Below are positions 1 to 7,394 of a stretch of DNA of 12,176 nt, piece after piece (positions within the stretch are counted from its first letter, which is position 1; each line of letters starts with the position of its first letter). The stretch comes from an uncultured Actinomyces sp. (GTDB lineage: Bacteria > Actinomycetota > Actinomycetes > Actinomycetales > Actinomycetaceae), in the NCBI GenBank assembly GCA_916719935.1, contig CAKAPY010000022.1, positions 1-12,176 of the forward strand. The letters are read 5' to 3'. Under the pieces are notes generated by a model that saw only the letters and a program-made list of their open reading frames with translations, was not told the origin of the DNA and made no database searches. Position numbers and translations under genes: made by a program.

Positions 1-1514
1 GTGTTCGAGTACCAGGTCGGGATGACGGGCATGTCCTCGAAGAGCAGCTCTTCGGCCTTGTACTGAAGGTCGAGCGCCTCGGTAGGCGAAGCGGACAGCG
101 AGTCGCTCAGGTACTTGTCATACTGACTGCTCTTCCAACCGGAGTAGTTGGAGTTAGCGTTCGACGAGTAGGTCGGGAAGAGGAAGTTGTAGAGCGAGGG
201 GTAGTCACCCTGCCAGCCCTGACGGAACGCACCCTTGGTGGTGCCGGCCTTCATATCGCCAAGCAGCGACTTGAAGTCTGCGTAGGCATCGCCTTCAGCC
301 TCAATACCCAAGGTGTTCTTGATGGAGTTGCAGGTTGCGTCAACCCACTGCTGGTGGCCACCATCAGAGTTGTAGGAGATGAGGAACTTGCCGCTCCACG
401 GAGAGATGGCGTTAGCCTGCTCCCACAGTTCCTTAGCCTTCTCGGGGTTGTAGTTCAGAACCTCAGAACCCTTCAGGCCTTCCTTATAACCTTCAATCGC
501 GGGGGAAGTGAAGTCCTTGGCGGGGGTACGGGTGCCAGCGAAGACCGTCTTGACGATCGAGTCACGATCGATCGACATTGAGATGGCCTTACGACGCAGC
601 TTGCCTTCTTCACCGGAGAAGTGCTCCAAGCGCTCAGGAATAGTGATGTACTGGATGACGGCCGCGGGCTGGTTAGCAGTACGTCCGGACAGTTCCTGCT
701 GGTAGCTGGAGAAGACCGAGGACGGCACGCCATCGAGGACATCGAGGTTATCGGAGCTCAGGTCGGCGTAAGCAGCATCGAGAGACTGGTAGAAGACAAT
801 GCGAAGGCCGTTATTCTTCGCGGCACGAGGACCGGAGTAGTTGGGGTTCACGGCCAGATCGATCTGCTTGGAGTGCTGCCAAGCATTCTCGCCGTTGGGC
901 ATGTAGGGGCCGTTACCCACGGGGTGCTCGCCACCCTTCTTCGGGTCTGCCAGAGTCGAATCGGGAAGCGGAGAGTAGGCGGTGTAGCCCAGGCGCTTCA
1001 TGTAGTCCGACTCAGGGCCCTTCAGCTTGACGACGAAGGTGTAGTCGTCAATGATCTGCAGGCCACCTTCCATGTCGCCAGCACCGTCATCGTCGGTGCC
1101 AATAACATCAGCGAAGAAGCTTGCGGAACCCAGGTTCTCCTTCGTGGCCATCTTCCATGCCTCGACGAAGTTCTTTGCTAGAACCGGAGTACCGTCGGAG
1201 AACTTGCCATCACGACGCAGCTTGATGGTCCACTCGGTGTTGTCGGCATTGGGAGTAATGGACTCCGCAGCATCCAGCTGAGTTGAACCGTCGGCCGCGT
1301 AGTATGCGGGGGACGAGAAGATGCTGGAGACAATGCGGCCACCGCCGGTCTCATTGGTGTTAGCCGGGATCAGCGGGTTCTGCGGCTCAGAACCGTTAAC
1401 GGTAACAATGTTGTCCGAAGAACCACCATTGGAACCGGTGCTGCCAGAAGAGCATGCGGTCAGTGCCAGACCAAGGACGGTGGGCACTGCCAGCCAAGAC
1501 CTCTTAAGATTCAT
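1..1514 (-). CDS. Peptide/oligopeptide ABC transporter substrate-binding lipoprotein (SBP_bac_5 family), C-terminus cut by window edge
   Basis: This is the extracellular solute receptor of an ABC importer, probably for oligopeptides, tethered to the outer face of the membrane by a lipid. 504 residues are visible with no stop before the window edge; the family usually runs to about 530-560, so only a short tail is missing. The N-terminus has Lys-Arg at 4-5, a hydrophobic stretch and the lipobox L-T-A-C with Cys21, followed by a Ser/Gly-rich linker. Residues 95-110 carry the family signature WTIKLR...GKFSDGTP, and the visible end (MPVIPTWYSN) matches the usual 'PVIP-aromatic' C-lobe motif. The ATG at 1514 has an AGGAGG ribosome site at 1521-1526, 6 bases away. 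Its permease and ATPase genes, if linked, would lie beyond base 1. Family assignment is firm; the ligand is inferred. Confidence 0.93.
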   Translation of the reverse strand, partial: MNLKRSWLAVPTVLGLALTACSSGSTGSNGGSSDNIVTVNGSEPQNPLIPANTNETGGGRIVSSIFSSPAYYAADGSTQLDAAESITPNADNTEWTIKLRRDGKFSDGTPVLAKNFVEAWKMATKENLGSASFFADVIGTDDDGAGDMEGGLQIIDDYTFVVKLKGPESDYMKRLGYTAYSPLPDSTLADPKKGGEHPVGNGPYMPNGENAWQHSKQIDLAVNPNYSGPRAAKNNGLRIVFYQSLDAAYADLSSDNLDVLDGVPSSVFSSYQQELSGRTANQPAAVIQYITIPERLEHFSGEEGKLRRKAISMSIDRDSIVKTVFAGTRTPAKDFTSPAIEGYKEGLKGSEVLNYNPEKAKELWEQANAISPWSGKFLISYNSDGGHQQWVDATCNSIKNTLGIEAEGDAYADFKSLLGDMKAGTTKGAFRQGWQGDYPSLYNFLFPTYSSNANSNYSGWKSSQYDKYLSDSLSASPTEALDLQYKAEELLFEDMPVIPTWYSN

Positions 1515-1565
1515 GAGATTCCTCCTGTAGGAGTGCTATTCAGTCATAAGTGCTGATGTCTCGGA

Positions 1566-1594
1566 AGCATAGCCCACTTTTTTCTCGAAACCTT
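1566..1594 (-). promoter_or_regulatory. Possible promoter of the substrate-binding protein gene
   Basis: On the minus strand TATGCT (1571-1566) is a good -10 hexamer. The region about 17 bases upstream (around 1589-1594, AAGGTT) is only a poor -35 match. A start near 1559 would give a leader of about 45 bases with the strong ribosome site in it. The -10 is seen; the promoter is inferred. Confidence 0.35.
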
Positions 1595-1607
1595 CACATG
1601 TCCATGA

Positions 1608-1620
1608 TGTAAACATTACA
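1608..1620. promoter_or_regulatory. Small palindrome TGTAA-ACA-TTACA, possible operator
   Basis: Five-base perfect arms with a three-base spacer lie about 40 bases upstream of the suggested -10 of the substrate-binding protein gene. A second ATTACA word follows at 1632-1637. The position suits a regulator site, but short AT-rich palindromes arise by chance. Confidence 0.25.
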
Positions 1621-1695
1621 TTTCGGTTACGATTACAAAGATTTGGTAAAGAGATATCTGTTAACACGCTCTCAAATTTGTCAACCTATGCCGGA

Positions 1696-1710
1696 TATCA
1701 CATCGTGATA
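1696..1710. promoter_or_regulatory. Palindrome TATCAC-ATC-GTGATA, possible operator
   Basis: Six-base perfect arms around a three-base centre, about 180 bases upstream of the substrate-binding protein start. It resembles a dimeric repressor site in shape, but I cannot assign it to a regulator family. Confidence 0.25.
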
Positions 1711-1882
1711 GATTTTGCTTCCTCGTCAACCATTCATACCCGGTCCGATCAGGCTTATTGCCTTGTCAACAGCCCCCTAAAAGGCGCGAAATTCAAGCTA
1801 AAGGTACGAACTAAGCACTGCCGATACGAAGCGAAACAGACTAATCTAAACAGTGCAGGACTCGCCGCCTCGAGGACTGAAG

Positions 1883-1920
1883 CCGGATATTTGGCTAGCT
1901 TCAGCGATCCAAATATCCGG
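1883..1920 (-). terminator. Long stem-loop overlapping the stop codon of the App1-like gene
   Basis: Arms CCGGATATTTGG (1883-1894) and CCAAATATCCGG (1909-1920) are perfectly complementary over 12 bases around a 14-base loop, in which GCT-TC-AGC can pair again. The arm at 1909-1920 encodes the last residues of the phosphatase and the stop codon lies in the loop. No T-run follows on either strand, so it is not a classical intrinsic terminator. It could still act as a U-less terminator or an mRNA 3'-end stabiliser. Confidence 0.45.
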
Positions 1921-3199
1921 TTAGACGTTGCGGGTCGGGCGGTTGTGGCACCAGAGCCGCAGCCGCTCGGCCTAGCCTAAATCCATCCTCACCATACAAA
2001 CGAGGTATTTGGTTGGGGATTTTTTCCAGTTCTCCCGAGGAAATTGGATCAAGAGTGCCGTGTGCCATCAGCTGTTCGAGCTGTGACAGTGAGCGAATTG
2101 CAATCAGCGCGACATTCTCCGGAAACTCGCGCGCGAATTCCGCATAGATTTCGGGATCATGCTGCCCATCATCACCGACTAAAATCCACTGAATATTTGG
2201 GAAAGTACGCGCAAGGCGCCGCAATTCGCGTTTCTTATGTTCAACTCCCGAACGGAACCATCCCGTATTAGATGGACCAAAATCCGTCATCAAGAAGGCA
2301 CCCATAGGAAAGTCCGTTCGGCGCAAGAACTCTCGCAAGCCGGGGACTAGGTTCCACGGACCAGTCGACAGATACATGACCGGCAAGGCATTTGCCTGCC
2401 CTCCATGCCCAAGCGAAGAAGCCTCCTTGTGTTCAGCCCGCTTCTCCTGAACCGAAGGATAGAGGTTGAAACGAGCTACTCGCCGCAAGAACCCCGCCAT
2501 CCCGGGCACCGCCTCGCGATCAGAAACTCTCTCCATCAGTGCGTGCTTTGCCGCAGTCAACAAACGCGGAATCATCGAGACAATGATCGTGTCATCAATA
2601 TCTGAAACGACACCGTAGCGTTCATCGTCACCGATCACTCGTAACGGAACATCAACAGATTTTGCCGCACGGATTCGACCAAGGACACGGCCGTCTTCTG
2701 CCCTACCGACCCACAAAAGAGACTCTCCCGCAGCAGTGCCCCCTTCAACAGCAGAAGAGGGATACAGACGATCTCCTTCGCGAACACCCATTCGCTGAAC
2801 ATCCACGGCATTCAGAGGCTGAATCGAGGCGATCTGCCATCCCGGTTCCAAACCGTGCCCTTCAAGCTCAATATCGATGTATCCACCACCATCGGTGAAG
2901 ACGACCTTCTGGGCTTGACCACAGGTCACCAGAACCGGTTGAAAAGGAACCTGAGCATCAAAAAACTGACGCCATCCTCGCCGCTGGGTCAACCACGAGC
3001 GCTCCCCCACTCGATCTTCCATGACGACGCGAGCCAGAACACGCGCACGAGTTTGCGAGGCATAGCCTCCGAAGCCGACAACACCCGGGTAGAAGCCCGC
3101 CCATCCCAGCACTCGGGCAAGCCCCGTCGACGTGGCCTCGTCAAGGCGAGAGGCAACGGAAAGCGCAAGGGAGGGAAGGCTCTTTCGGGCAAACACCAA
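1901..3199 (-). CDS. App1-like phosphatase (DUF2183, phosphatidate phosphatase APP1 catalytic domain)
   Basis: This belongs to the HAD-like family of yeast App1, a Mg-dependent phosphatidate phosphatase; the bacterial substrate is not established. Visible catalytic motifs are SDIDDTI at 199-205 (DxDxT, nucleophile and acid/base Asp), YLSTGPWNL around 276-284 (the motif-II Ser/Thr region), HKK at 321-323 (motif-III Lys) and VGDDGQHDPEIY at 341-352 (Mg-binding acids). The roughly 190 residues before them are the usual beta-rich N-terminal part. No signal peptide or membrane segment is evident, so it is probably cytoplasmic. The transporter stop lies 2 bases upstream, with GAGGA about 6 bases before a TTG at 3199. 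A GTG at 3196 is an equally possible start. The two genes are probably one translationally coupled unit. Family assignment is secure; the role is unknown. Confidence 0.9.
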   Translation of the reverse strand: MVFARKSLPSLALSVASRLDEATSTGLARVLGWAGFYPGVVGFGGYASQTRARVLARVVMEDRVGERSWLTQRRGWRQFFDAQVPFQPVLVTCGQAQKVVFTDGGGYIDIELEGHGLEPGWQIASIQPLNAVDVQRMGVREGDRLYPSSAVEGGTAAGESLLWVGRAEDGRVLGRIRAAKSVDVPLRVIGDDERYGVVSDIDDTIIVSMIPRLLTAAKHALMERVSDREAVPGMAGFLRRVARFNLYPSVQEKRAEHKEASSLGHGGQANALPVMYLSTGPWNLVPGLREFLRRTDFPMGAFLMTDFGPSNTGWFRSGVEHKKRELRRLARTFPNIQWILVGDDGQHDPEIYAEFAREFPENVALIAIRSLSQLEQLMAHGTLDPISSGELEKIPNQIPRLYGEDGFRLGRAAAALVPQPPDPQRLTGYLDR

Positions 3200-3201
3200 T
3201 T

Positions 3202-4524
3202 TCAGTCCTCATTCAGAAGATCGCGCTGATGCTGCGCTTCTTCCACAGCAGACTTCTCCATGGAACGCCTCAAAGGCGGAAGACCAACGAGCATGATGAG
3301 AACCATGACCCACGCAAAGATTGCAATCATCACGTAGGCGCCGCCCGAACCATAACGGTCGACAGCGGGACCCGAGGCAGAAGATCCCAGCGAAACACCC
3401 AGGTTAATGGCAGTACTCAACCATGCCAGGCCTTCGGTCTGACGATGTCTGGGAACAGATTTGGCGACCATCATGTTGACGTTCGTCATGGTAGGGGCAC
3501 AGGCAATACCGCTGATCAACATGATGACGGCCAAGGCAATGATCGTATGCGCCAGCAGATAGGCGGTCATACCAATTGCCAAGGCGACAACGCCGATCGC
3601 AAAGAGCTGCCACAGGGGACGTCGCCAACTCCGCGCACCGTAGATCAGTGCGGAGATAAACGAGCCAAGCGAGAACATTGCAAGCAGAACACCCGAAAGA
3701 GCGGGAACCCCAAGCTCCTTGGTGAAAGCAACAACAGCAATGTCATTTGCACCGAATTGTGCGCCCATTCCCGTGTAAGTCAACATGAGGACGATCATCG
3801 CGGGAAGAAGAAGCAGGGATCGTTCGCGTGCGGGTGCCGAGGCCGTTGCGCCCTTAGCATCCGATGCCGCGTCCTTTGAGCCCTCAGTTCCGTCGCTAGC
3901 TACCTGAGCGGCGCGACCGGCCTTCCCCAATGGAAGGGGTTCCGAAGAACGCTGGGATAAGAAGAGCACCGCACCGACAGAAAGGAAAACAATGGAGACC
4001 GCAACACCGGTCGTCGGGTGCACAACCGTTCCCAAAACCGTCGCAACGACAGGCCCTACGATGTAGACGAATTCGTCGACAGCGGCCTCGAGAGCAAATG
4101 CGCTATTGAGCTGTGACACCGTGTCGGTAGTGCGGATCCATCGAGCTCGGACTAATGCACCCGGAGACCCCCAGGTCGCACCAGCAACTCCGGACGAAAC
4201 GAACAAGATCGACGGCGAGGCCATTTGAAGAGTCGCCACGAGCAACACGATGGTCGCGACTGCCGACACCGCAAAAACCGGCCCCATGACTTTGAGCTGT
4301 CCGTAGCGGTCGACTAGGCGTGCCCACATCGGCGCGCTTACTGCCAAAGCGATGATATTGATCGCCGCCACCGCACCCGCAAGGGTGTAGTTTCCATAAG
4401 CTGCCTGGATCGACAGGATGATCGAGATCGGCATGATGGACATGGGTAGGCGCAAAATGAAGCCGGCGGCTGAAAAACGCCATGCCTGGTTCAGACGAAG
4501 AATTTCCCCATAGGTCGACAGCAC
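3202..4524 (-). CDS. Major facilitator superfamily transporter, 12-TM, exporter-like
   Basis: A 440-residue polytopic membrane protein with two six-helix halves joined by a hydrophilic loop at about 192-235 rich in Ala, Gly, Ser, Asp and Lys. An MFS motif-A-like segment, WARLVDRYGQLK, is at 67-78, and a related VDRYG occurs at 388-392 in the second half. WGSPGALVRARW at 118-129 fits actinobacterial MFS proteins of the drug-efflux type. The acidic/charged tail after about 420 is cytoplasmic. Substrate cannot be read from the sequence. The GTG start at 4524 has no ribosome site but lies exactly where transcription from the TAAACT box upstream should begin, suggesting a leaderless mRNA. It sits directly before the App1-like phosphatase and probably shares its transcript. 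Confidence 0.9.
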   Translation of the reverse strand: MLSTYGEILRLNQAWRFSAAGFILRLPMSIMPISIILSIQAAYGNYTLAGAVAAINIIALAVSAPMWARLVDRYGQLKVMGPVFAVSAVATIVLLVATLQMASPSILFVSSGVAGATWGSPGALVRARWIRTTDTVSQLNSAFALEAAVDEFVYIVGPVVATVLGTVVHPTTGVAVSIVFLSVGAVLFLSQRSSEPLPLGKAGRAAQVASDGTEGSKDAASDAKGATASAPARERSLLLLPAMIVLMLTYTGMGAQFGANDIAVVAFTKELGVPALSGVLLAMFSLGSFISALIYGARSWRRPLWQLFAIGVVALAIGMTAYLLAHTIIALAVIMLISGIACAPTMTNVNMMVAKSVPRHRQTEGLAWLSTAINLGVSLGSSASGPAVDRYGSGGAYVMIAIFAWVMVLIMLVGLPPLRRSMEKSAVEEAQHQRDLLNED

Positions 4525-4530
4525 TGTGCC

Positions 4531-4536
4531 AGTTTA
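4531..4536 (-). promoter_or_regulatory. -10 box TAAACT of a putative leaderless promoter
   Basis: On the minus strand TAAACT (TAnnnT type) ends 6 bases before the G of the GTG start at 4524, so transcription would start on or beside the initiation codon. No Shine-Dalgarno sequence lies between. No good -35 is visible (TGCCAA at about 4559-4554). Leaderless genes with this TAnnnT spacing are common in Actinobacteria; its use here is inferred. Confidence 0.45.
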
Positions 4537-4562
4537 TGCGCTCTTAGGGGCCTTTGGCACTC

Positions 4563-4599
4563 CCCACGCTTATGGTGCCGCGCACCCCGTAAAAGTGGG
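4563..4599 (-). terminator. Two-tier stem-loop just after nirK, possible terminator
   Basis: Outer arms CCCAC (4563-4567) and GTGGG (4595-4599) enclose inner arms GGTGC (4574-4578) and GCACC (4582-4586). The structure begins right after the nirK stop at 4600 and lies between nirK and the transporter promoter, where a terminator is expected. No T-tract follows, so this is only a moderate prediction. Confidence 0.4.
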
Positions 4600-6021
4600 T
4601 TAGTTCGTCACTTCAATCTTTCCGTGAGCTCCGGCCTCGGCAAGGCTCATGATGTGGTTCACAAAGGTGTAGGTACCCGGCTCCTTAAAGGAAAGCTCCA
4701 CAAAACCACCCTGCGCGGGAAGCATGGGGAAGGTCTGAGATCCTCCTCCCCCACGGCTAATGGCATTGCCGCCGTCAATGAGCGTGTAGCCACCTTCATC
4801 CCAGACGGTATCGAATTGACCACCGACGATGTGGAAGGACATGGCGGTATTTGGGCCCGAATCCATCAGCCAGATACGCACGCGCTGACCGACCTTCACT
4901 TTGAGGGGGTGCGCGTCGTACTGGAAGGGGCGGCCGTTGAATGCCTGCAGGTCAGGCATCATCGAGGCGATCTTCGTTGCGTTCGCAGTACCGCCGTTGT
5001 CCCCCAAGTACAGTTCGGTTGCAACCATCGCGTACTCGTGGTCCACTGGGCGCAGATCAGTGGGGTCAATAATCACCGCACCGGTCATGCCGTTAGTAAT
5101 GTGCATAGACATGGGGTGCGTCGAGCAGTGATACATCCAGATACCGGCTGCCTTCGCTGTGAAGGTGTATTCCAGTGTTTGCCCCGGATCGATGGTCTTC
5201 ATGGCCTCATCCGGTGCAATATCGCCCGCGTGGAAGTCCAGAGAGTGCCCCATGGTCCCTTCGTTTTTGAGGGTGATGTGGAAGGTGTCGCCAATCTTTC
5301 CACGCAGGGTGGGTGCGGGAGTGTTCCCGTTGAAAGTCCAGATCGTCCGGCTGACATCGTCGCTCAGGTTCTGCACGATATCGTCGCGTGCAACCAGGGT
5401 GTAGTAGTGGTCTTTTTCTTCCGAGGCCGGTGCAACTTCAGCGGGATAGGGATCGACTTTCGCCGCATAGGCTCGCAGTTGGTCTGCAGTTGGGATTCCC
5501 GTCCCCGTTGCAACCTCGTGGTTGTGGGAGGCGCCGCCAGAGTGCGAGCCCGCAGAGGCAGAGCCTCCCGGTGCTCCATCGGCAACAATGCTGAGCGTCA
5601 TCCCCATCTCACGGTGTCCTGGCAGTGAGCACCAACCCTCGGTATCGGCAGTGATGACCCCGGCGTCCAGTTCCGCGCTTGCACCGGGGGCCAGAGACCC
5701 GGTCGTTTGCCCATTGGCCAGAACCAGATCGTGGCGTTGCTCCGCGGTGTTTGTGAAAGTGATGTGCAGGCGATTTCCCGCAGGAACGTGGATAACAGAG
5801 GGAGTGAAGGACATCCCTTGGACGCCGATTTCCACGTGGGTGGTTTCGCCGGTTTCTTTCACCTGATTTGACGAGGCCACGCTTGAGGTATTCCCCGCCG
5901 CTGAGTTTTGCGTTGCGGTACTTCCGCCAGCTAGGACACTGGCAAGAACCAGTGCGACAACAGCGCCAAGGCCAGTGAAGACCATTGCTGCCCGCGAGGG
6001 TCCGGTGGTTTCTTCGCTCAT
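4600..6021 (-). CDS. nirK: Copper-containing nitrite reductase (NirK) with extra N-terminal cupredoxin domain
   Basis: NirK reduces nitrite to nitric oxide outside the cytoplasmic membrane. A hydrophobic segment at about 12-31 after a short N-terminus acts as signal or anchor. An N-terminal cupredoxin (about 60-147) holds a likely type 1 copper site: His97, Cys131, His136 and Met139 or Met141. A linker (148-176) with three His follows. The NirK core has type 1 ligands His259, Cys299, His307, Met312; type 2 ligands His264, His298, His455; and catalytic Asp262 and His397, all present. At 473 residues it is longer than two-domain NirK because of the added domain, which Hyphomicrobium NirK also has. 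ATG overlaps the upstream stop as ATGA, with GGAAGG about 5 bases before it, so it is translationally coupled to the membrane gene. Databases may label it 'multicopper oxidase'; the residue set points to nitrite reductase. Confidence 0.92.
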   Translation of the reverse strand: MSEETTGPSRAAMVFTGLGAVVALVLASVLAGGSTATQNSAAGNTSSVASSNQVKETGETTHVEIGVQGMSFTPSVIHVPAGNRLHITFTNTAEQRHDLVLANGQTTGSLAPGASAELDAGVITADTEGWCSLPGHREMGMTLSIVADGAPGGSASAGSHSGGASHNHEVATGTGIPTADQLRAYAAKVDPYPAEVAPASEEKDHYYTLVARDDIVQNLSDDVSRTIWTFNGNTPAPTLRGKIGDTFHITLKNEGTMGHSLDFHAGDIAPDEAMKTIDPGQTLEYTFTAKAAGIWMYHCSTHPMSMHITNGMTGAVIIDPTDLRPVDHEYAMVATELYLGDNGGTANATKIASMMPDLQAFNGRPFQYDAHPLKVKVGQRVRIWLMDSGPNTAMSFHIVGGQFDTVWDEGGYTLIDGGNAISRGGGGSQTFPMLPAQGGFVELSFKEPGTYTFVNHIMSLAEAGAHGKIEVTN

Positions 6022-7394
6022 TGAGCCTTCCTACTTTCACTCATCTCTTTGATGCGTTCTCGACGCGCTCGTGCTTGATCTTTTCCCGCGCGCGCAAACA
6101 ACACGATGTCAATTGCGAAGGTCATAATCACGACCAGCCAGAGCGCGTATCGAAGAGTAGTAACCGCTGTGCTTGTGGCAGCCCAGAAAAGCGCGACTTG
6201 AAGGAGCAGGGCTCCATTTCTCAGCGCCACGCGCAACGCGAACTGCCAGTCAAGAATCGCGATACCAATTCTGACAACAGACGGACCGCCTCCGATGACA
6301 ACTGGCATCAGATAGCTCAGTGCCCCCTCAAAAAGCTGGGCAAAACCACCCGCTCCAATAATCGGAAGCCACATCATGGTCAGTACCCGTATCTGGCTCG
6401 GAGTACCGACAAATAGTGCCATGATTCCCAAGAAAAGAATGCCAAGGGCAATCCATCCCAATCCGATCAGGAATGACCATGCGGAATACTCTTGAGGTTT
6501 CTTTGCTGCTAAAACACGCGCATAGGGGATAAGAATTCCCATAATCCCGCAGGATGCCGCACCTAAAATTCCGGCACCGACCAGGGGCATCACTCCTAAG
6601 AGAGCTCCACATACCGCGATCAGCAAACTGACACACCAGGGCGGAAGAACTTTAATACCCCAAGAAACTGCATCGGGAGACATCCGCGTACGCAAGATTG
6701 TTGGCCCCAAGGTAATCGCAGTGCCGCCGATGCTTAATCCCAACCAACCACCAACGCCGCTGAGTGCATGCGCGAAGGTCAGACGATCGCGCATCGCCAG
6801 GAAGGCCTCGGGAATGGAAGAAGAAAACATTGTGGTGGTGACGAAACCAGCAAGAAGTGCGGTGAGTACAAAGAAAGCTGCGGCACACACGTAGTAGCGC
6901 ACGACAATGACAAAGCGTGAGGCCAAACGCTCGCGAAGAACCGACAGCATCGCGGCTCCATGCCAGGCAGCAATTGCAGCAATGCCCGTTGCCGCAACGA
7001 CAGTTCCGATGAACCAACCAAGCCACATCGAGATGAAAAGCAAAGCGAAACATGCATTGAAGCCCAATATCCGACGCAGGTTGTCCGAGTGGGCTCTGCG
7101 ATCATCGGCTGCCAGACGCGCAAGGGAGCGGGCAAAAAACCATGACCATTGGAAAATTCCATTGCTTAAGACGCCTAATGTCACCAAGTGGATCATGGTC
7201 CACAGAGGCTGCGGCATGTGGCGGTGAAGGAAGAGGGTTACCACTGCCATGAGAACCGCGATGATCATCCACGTGGTTCCCAAGCGATCGATGCGCATTC
7301 GGGAGGGGCGTCCGCGTCCCGGGGCGCCGGTGAGAGCGCCTGCCGGTCCCGCACCGATACTCAGTCCCGCCCCAGAAGAAGAAATCTCAGGCAT
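6018..7394 (-). CDS. Polytopic membrane protein of the nitrite reductase cluster (equivalent of the membrane domain fused to NirK in other Actinobacteria)
   Basis: A 458-residue protein with roughly 11-12 hydrophobic segments and a basic C-terminal tail. The segments IHLVTLGVLSNGIFQWSWF (68-86), VVRYYV (164-169) and HALSGVGGWLGL...LGPTILRTRM (209-238) resemble, from my knowledge of the family, the N-terminal membrane half of long actinobacterial multicopper-oxidase/NirK fusion proteins. His69 and His209 could bind haem or metal. A role in electron supply or metal delivery to NirK is inferred. The chosen ATG at 7394 overlaps the upstream stop by 8 bases and has GGGCGGG about 5-6 bases before it. 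A GTG at 7409 would lengthen the overlap and lacks a ribosome site. The 3' end overlaps nirK by 4 bases. Exact function is not known. Confidence 0.75.
   Translation of the reverse strand: MPEISSSGAGLSIGAGPAGALTGAPGRGRPSRMRIDRLGTTWMIIAVLMAVVTLFLHRHMPQPLWTMIHLVTLGVLSNGIFQWSWFFARSLARLAADDRRAHSDNLRRILGFNACFALLFISMWLGWFIGTVVAATGIAAIAAWHGAAMLSVLRERLASRFVIVVRYYVCAAAFFVLTALLAGFVTTTMFSSSIPEAFLAMRDRLTFAHALSGVGGWLGLSIGGTAITLGPTILRTRMSPDAVSWGIKVLPPWCVSLLIAVCGALLGVMPLVGAGILGAASCGIMGILIPYARVLAAKKPQEYSAWSFLIGLGWIALGILFLGIMALFVGTPSQIRVLTMMWLPIIGAGGFAQLFEGALSYLMPVVIGGGPSVVRIGIAILDWQFALRVALRNGALLLQVALFWAATSTAVTTLRYALWLVVIMTFAIDIVLFARAGKDQARARRERIKEMSESRKAQ

Larger units (their letters stand above)
1515..1900. 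other. Intergenic region, 386 bp, AT-rich
   Basis: No convincing gene is seen here. It holds the ribosome site and probable promoter of the substrate-binding protein, a TGTAA-ACA-TTACA palindrome at 1608-1620, a perfect TATCAC-ATC-GTGATA palindrome at 1696-1710, three loosely spaced GTCAAC words (near 1680, 1725 and 1765), and the outer arm of a long stem-loop that begins inside the neighbouring phosphatase gene. Confidence 0.6.

Noticed and set aside
621..1181. A 186-residue plus-strand frame
   Set aside because: It lies antisense inside the substrate-binding protein, which has clear family motifs and a strong start.
1678..1771. Three TTGTCAAC-like words spaced about 45 and 40 bases apart
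   Set aside because: The copies are short, imperfect and unevenly spaced, so not a repeat array or CRISPR.
1678..1980. A 100-residue plus-strand open frame (TTG start) in the intergenic gap
   Set aside because: No ribosome site, no recognisable family, and its end runs antisense into the App1-like gene.
3229..3879. A 216-residue plus-strand frame rich in His, Arg, Asp and Gln
   Set aside because: Antisense to the MFS gene; its polar composition is the mirror of hydrophobic transmembrane codons.
4624..5628. A 334-residue plus-strand frame
   Set aside because: Complete antisense overlap with nirK, whose copper ligands are all intact; the frame is a GC-codon shadow.
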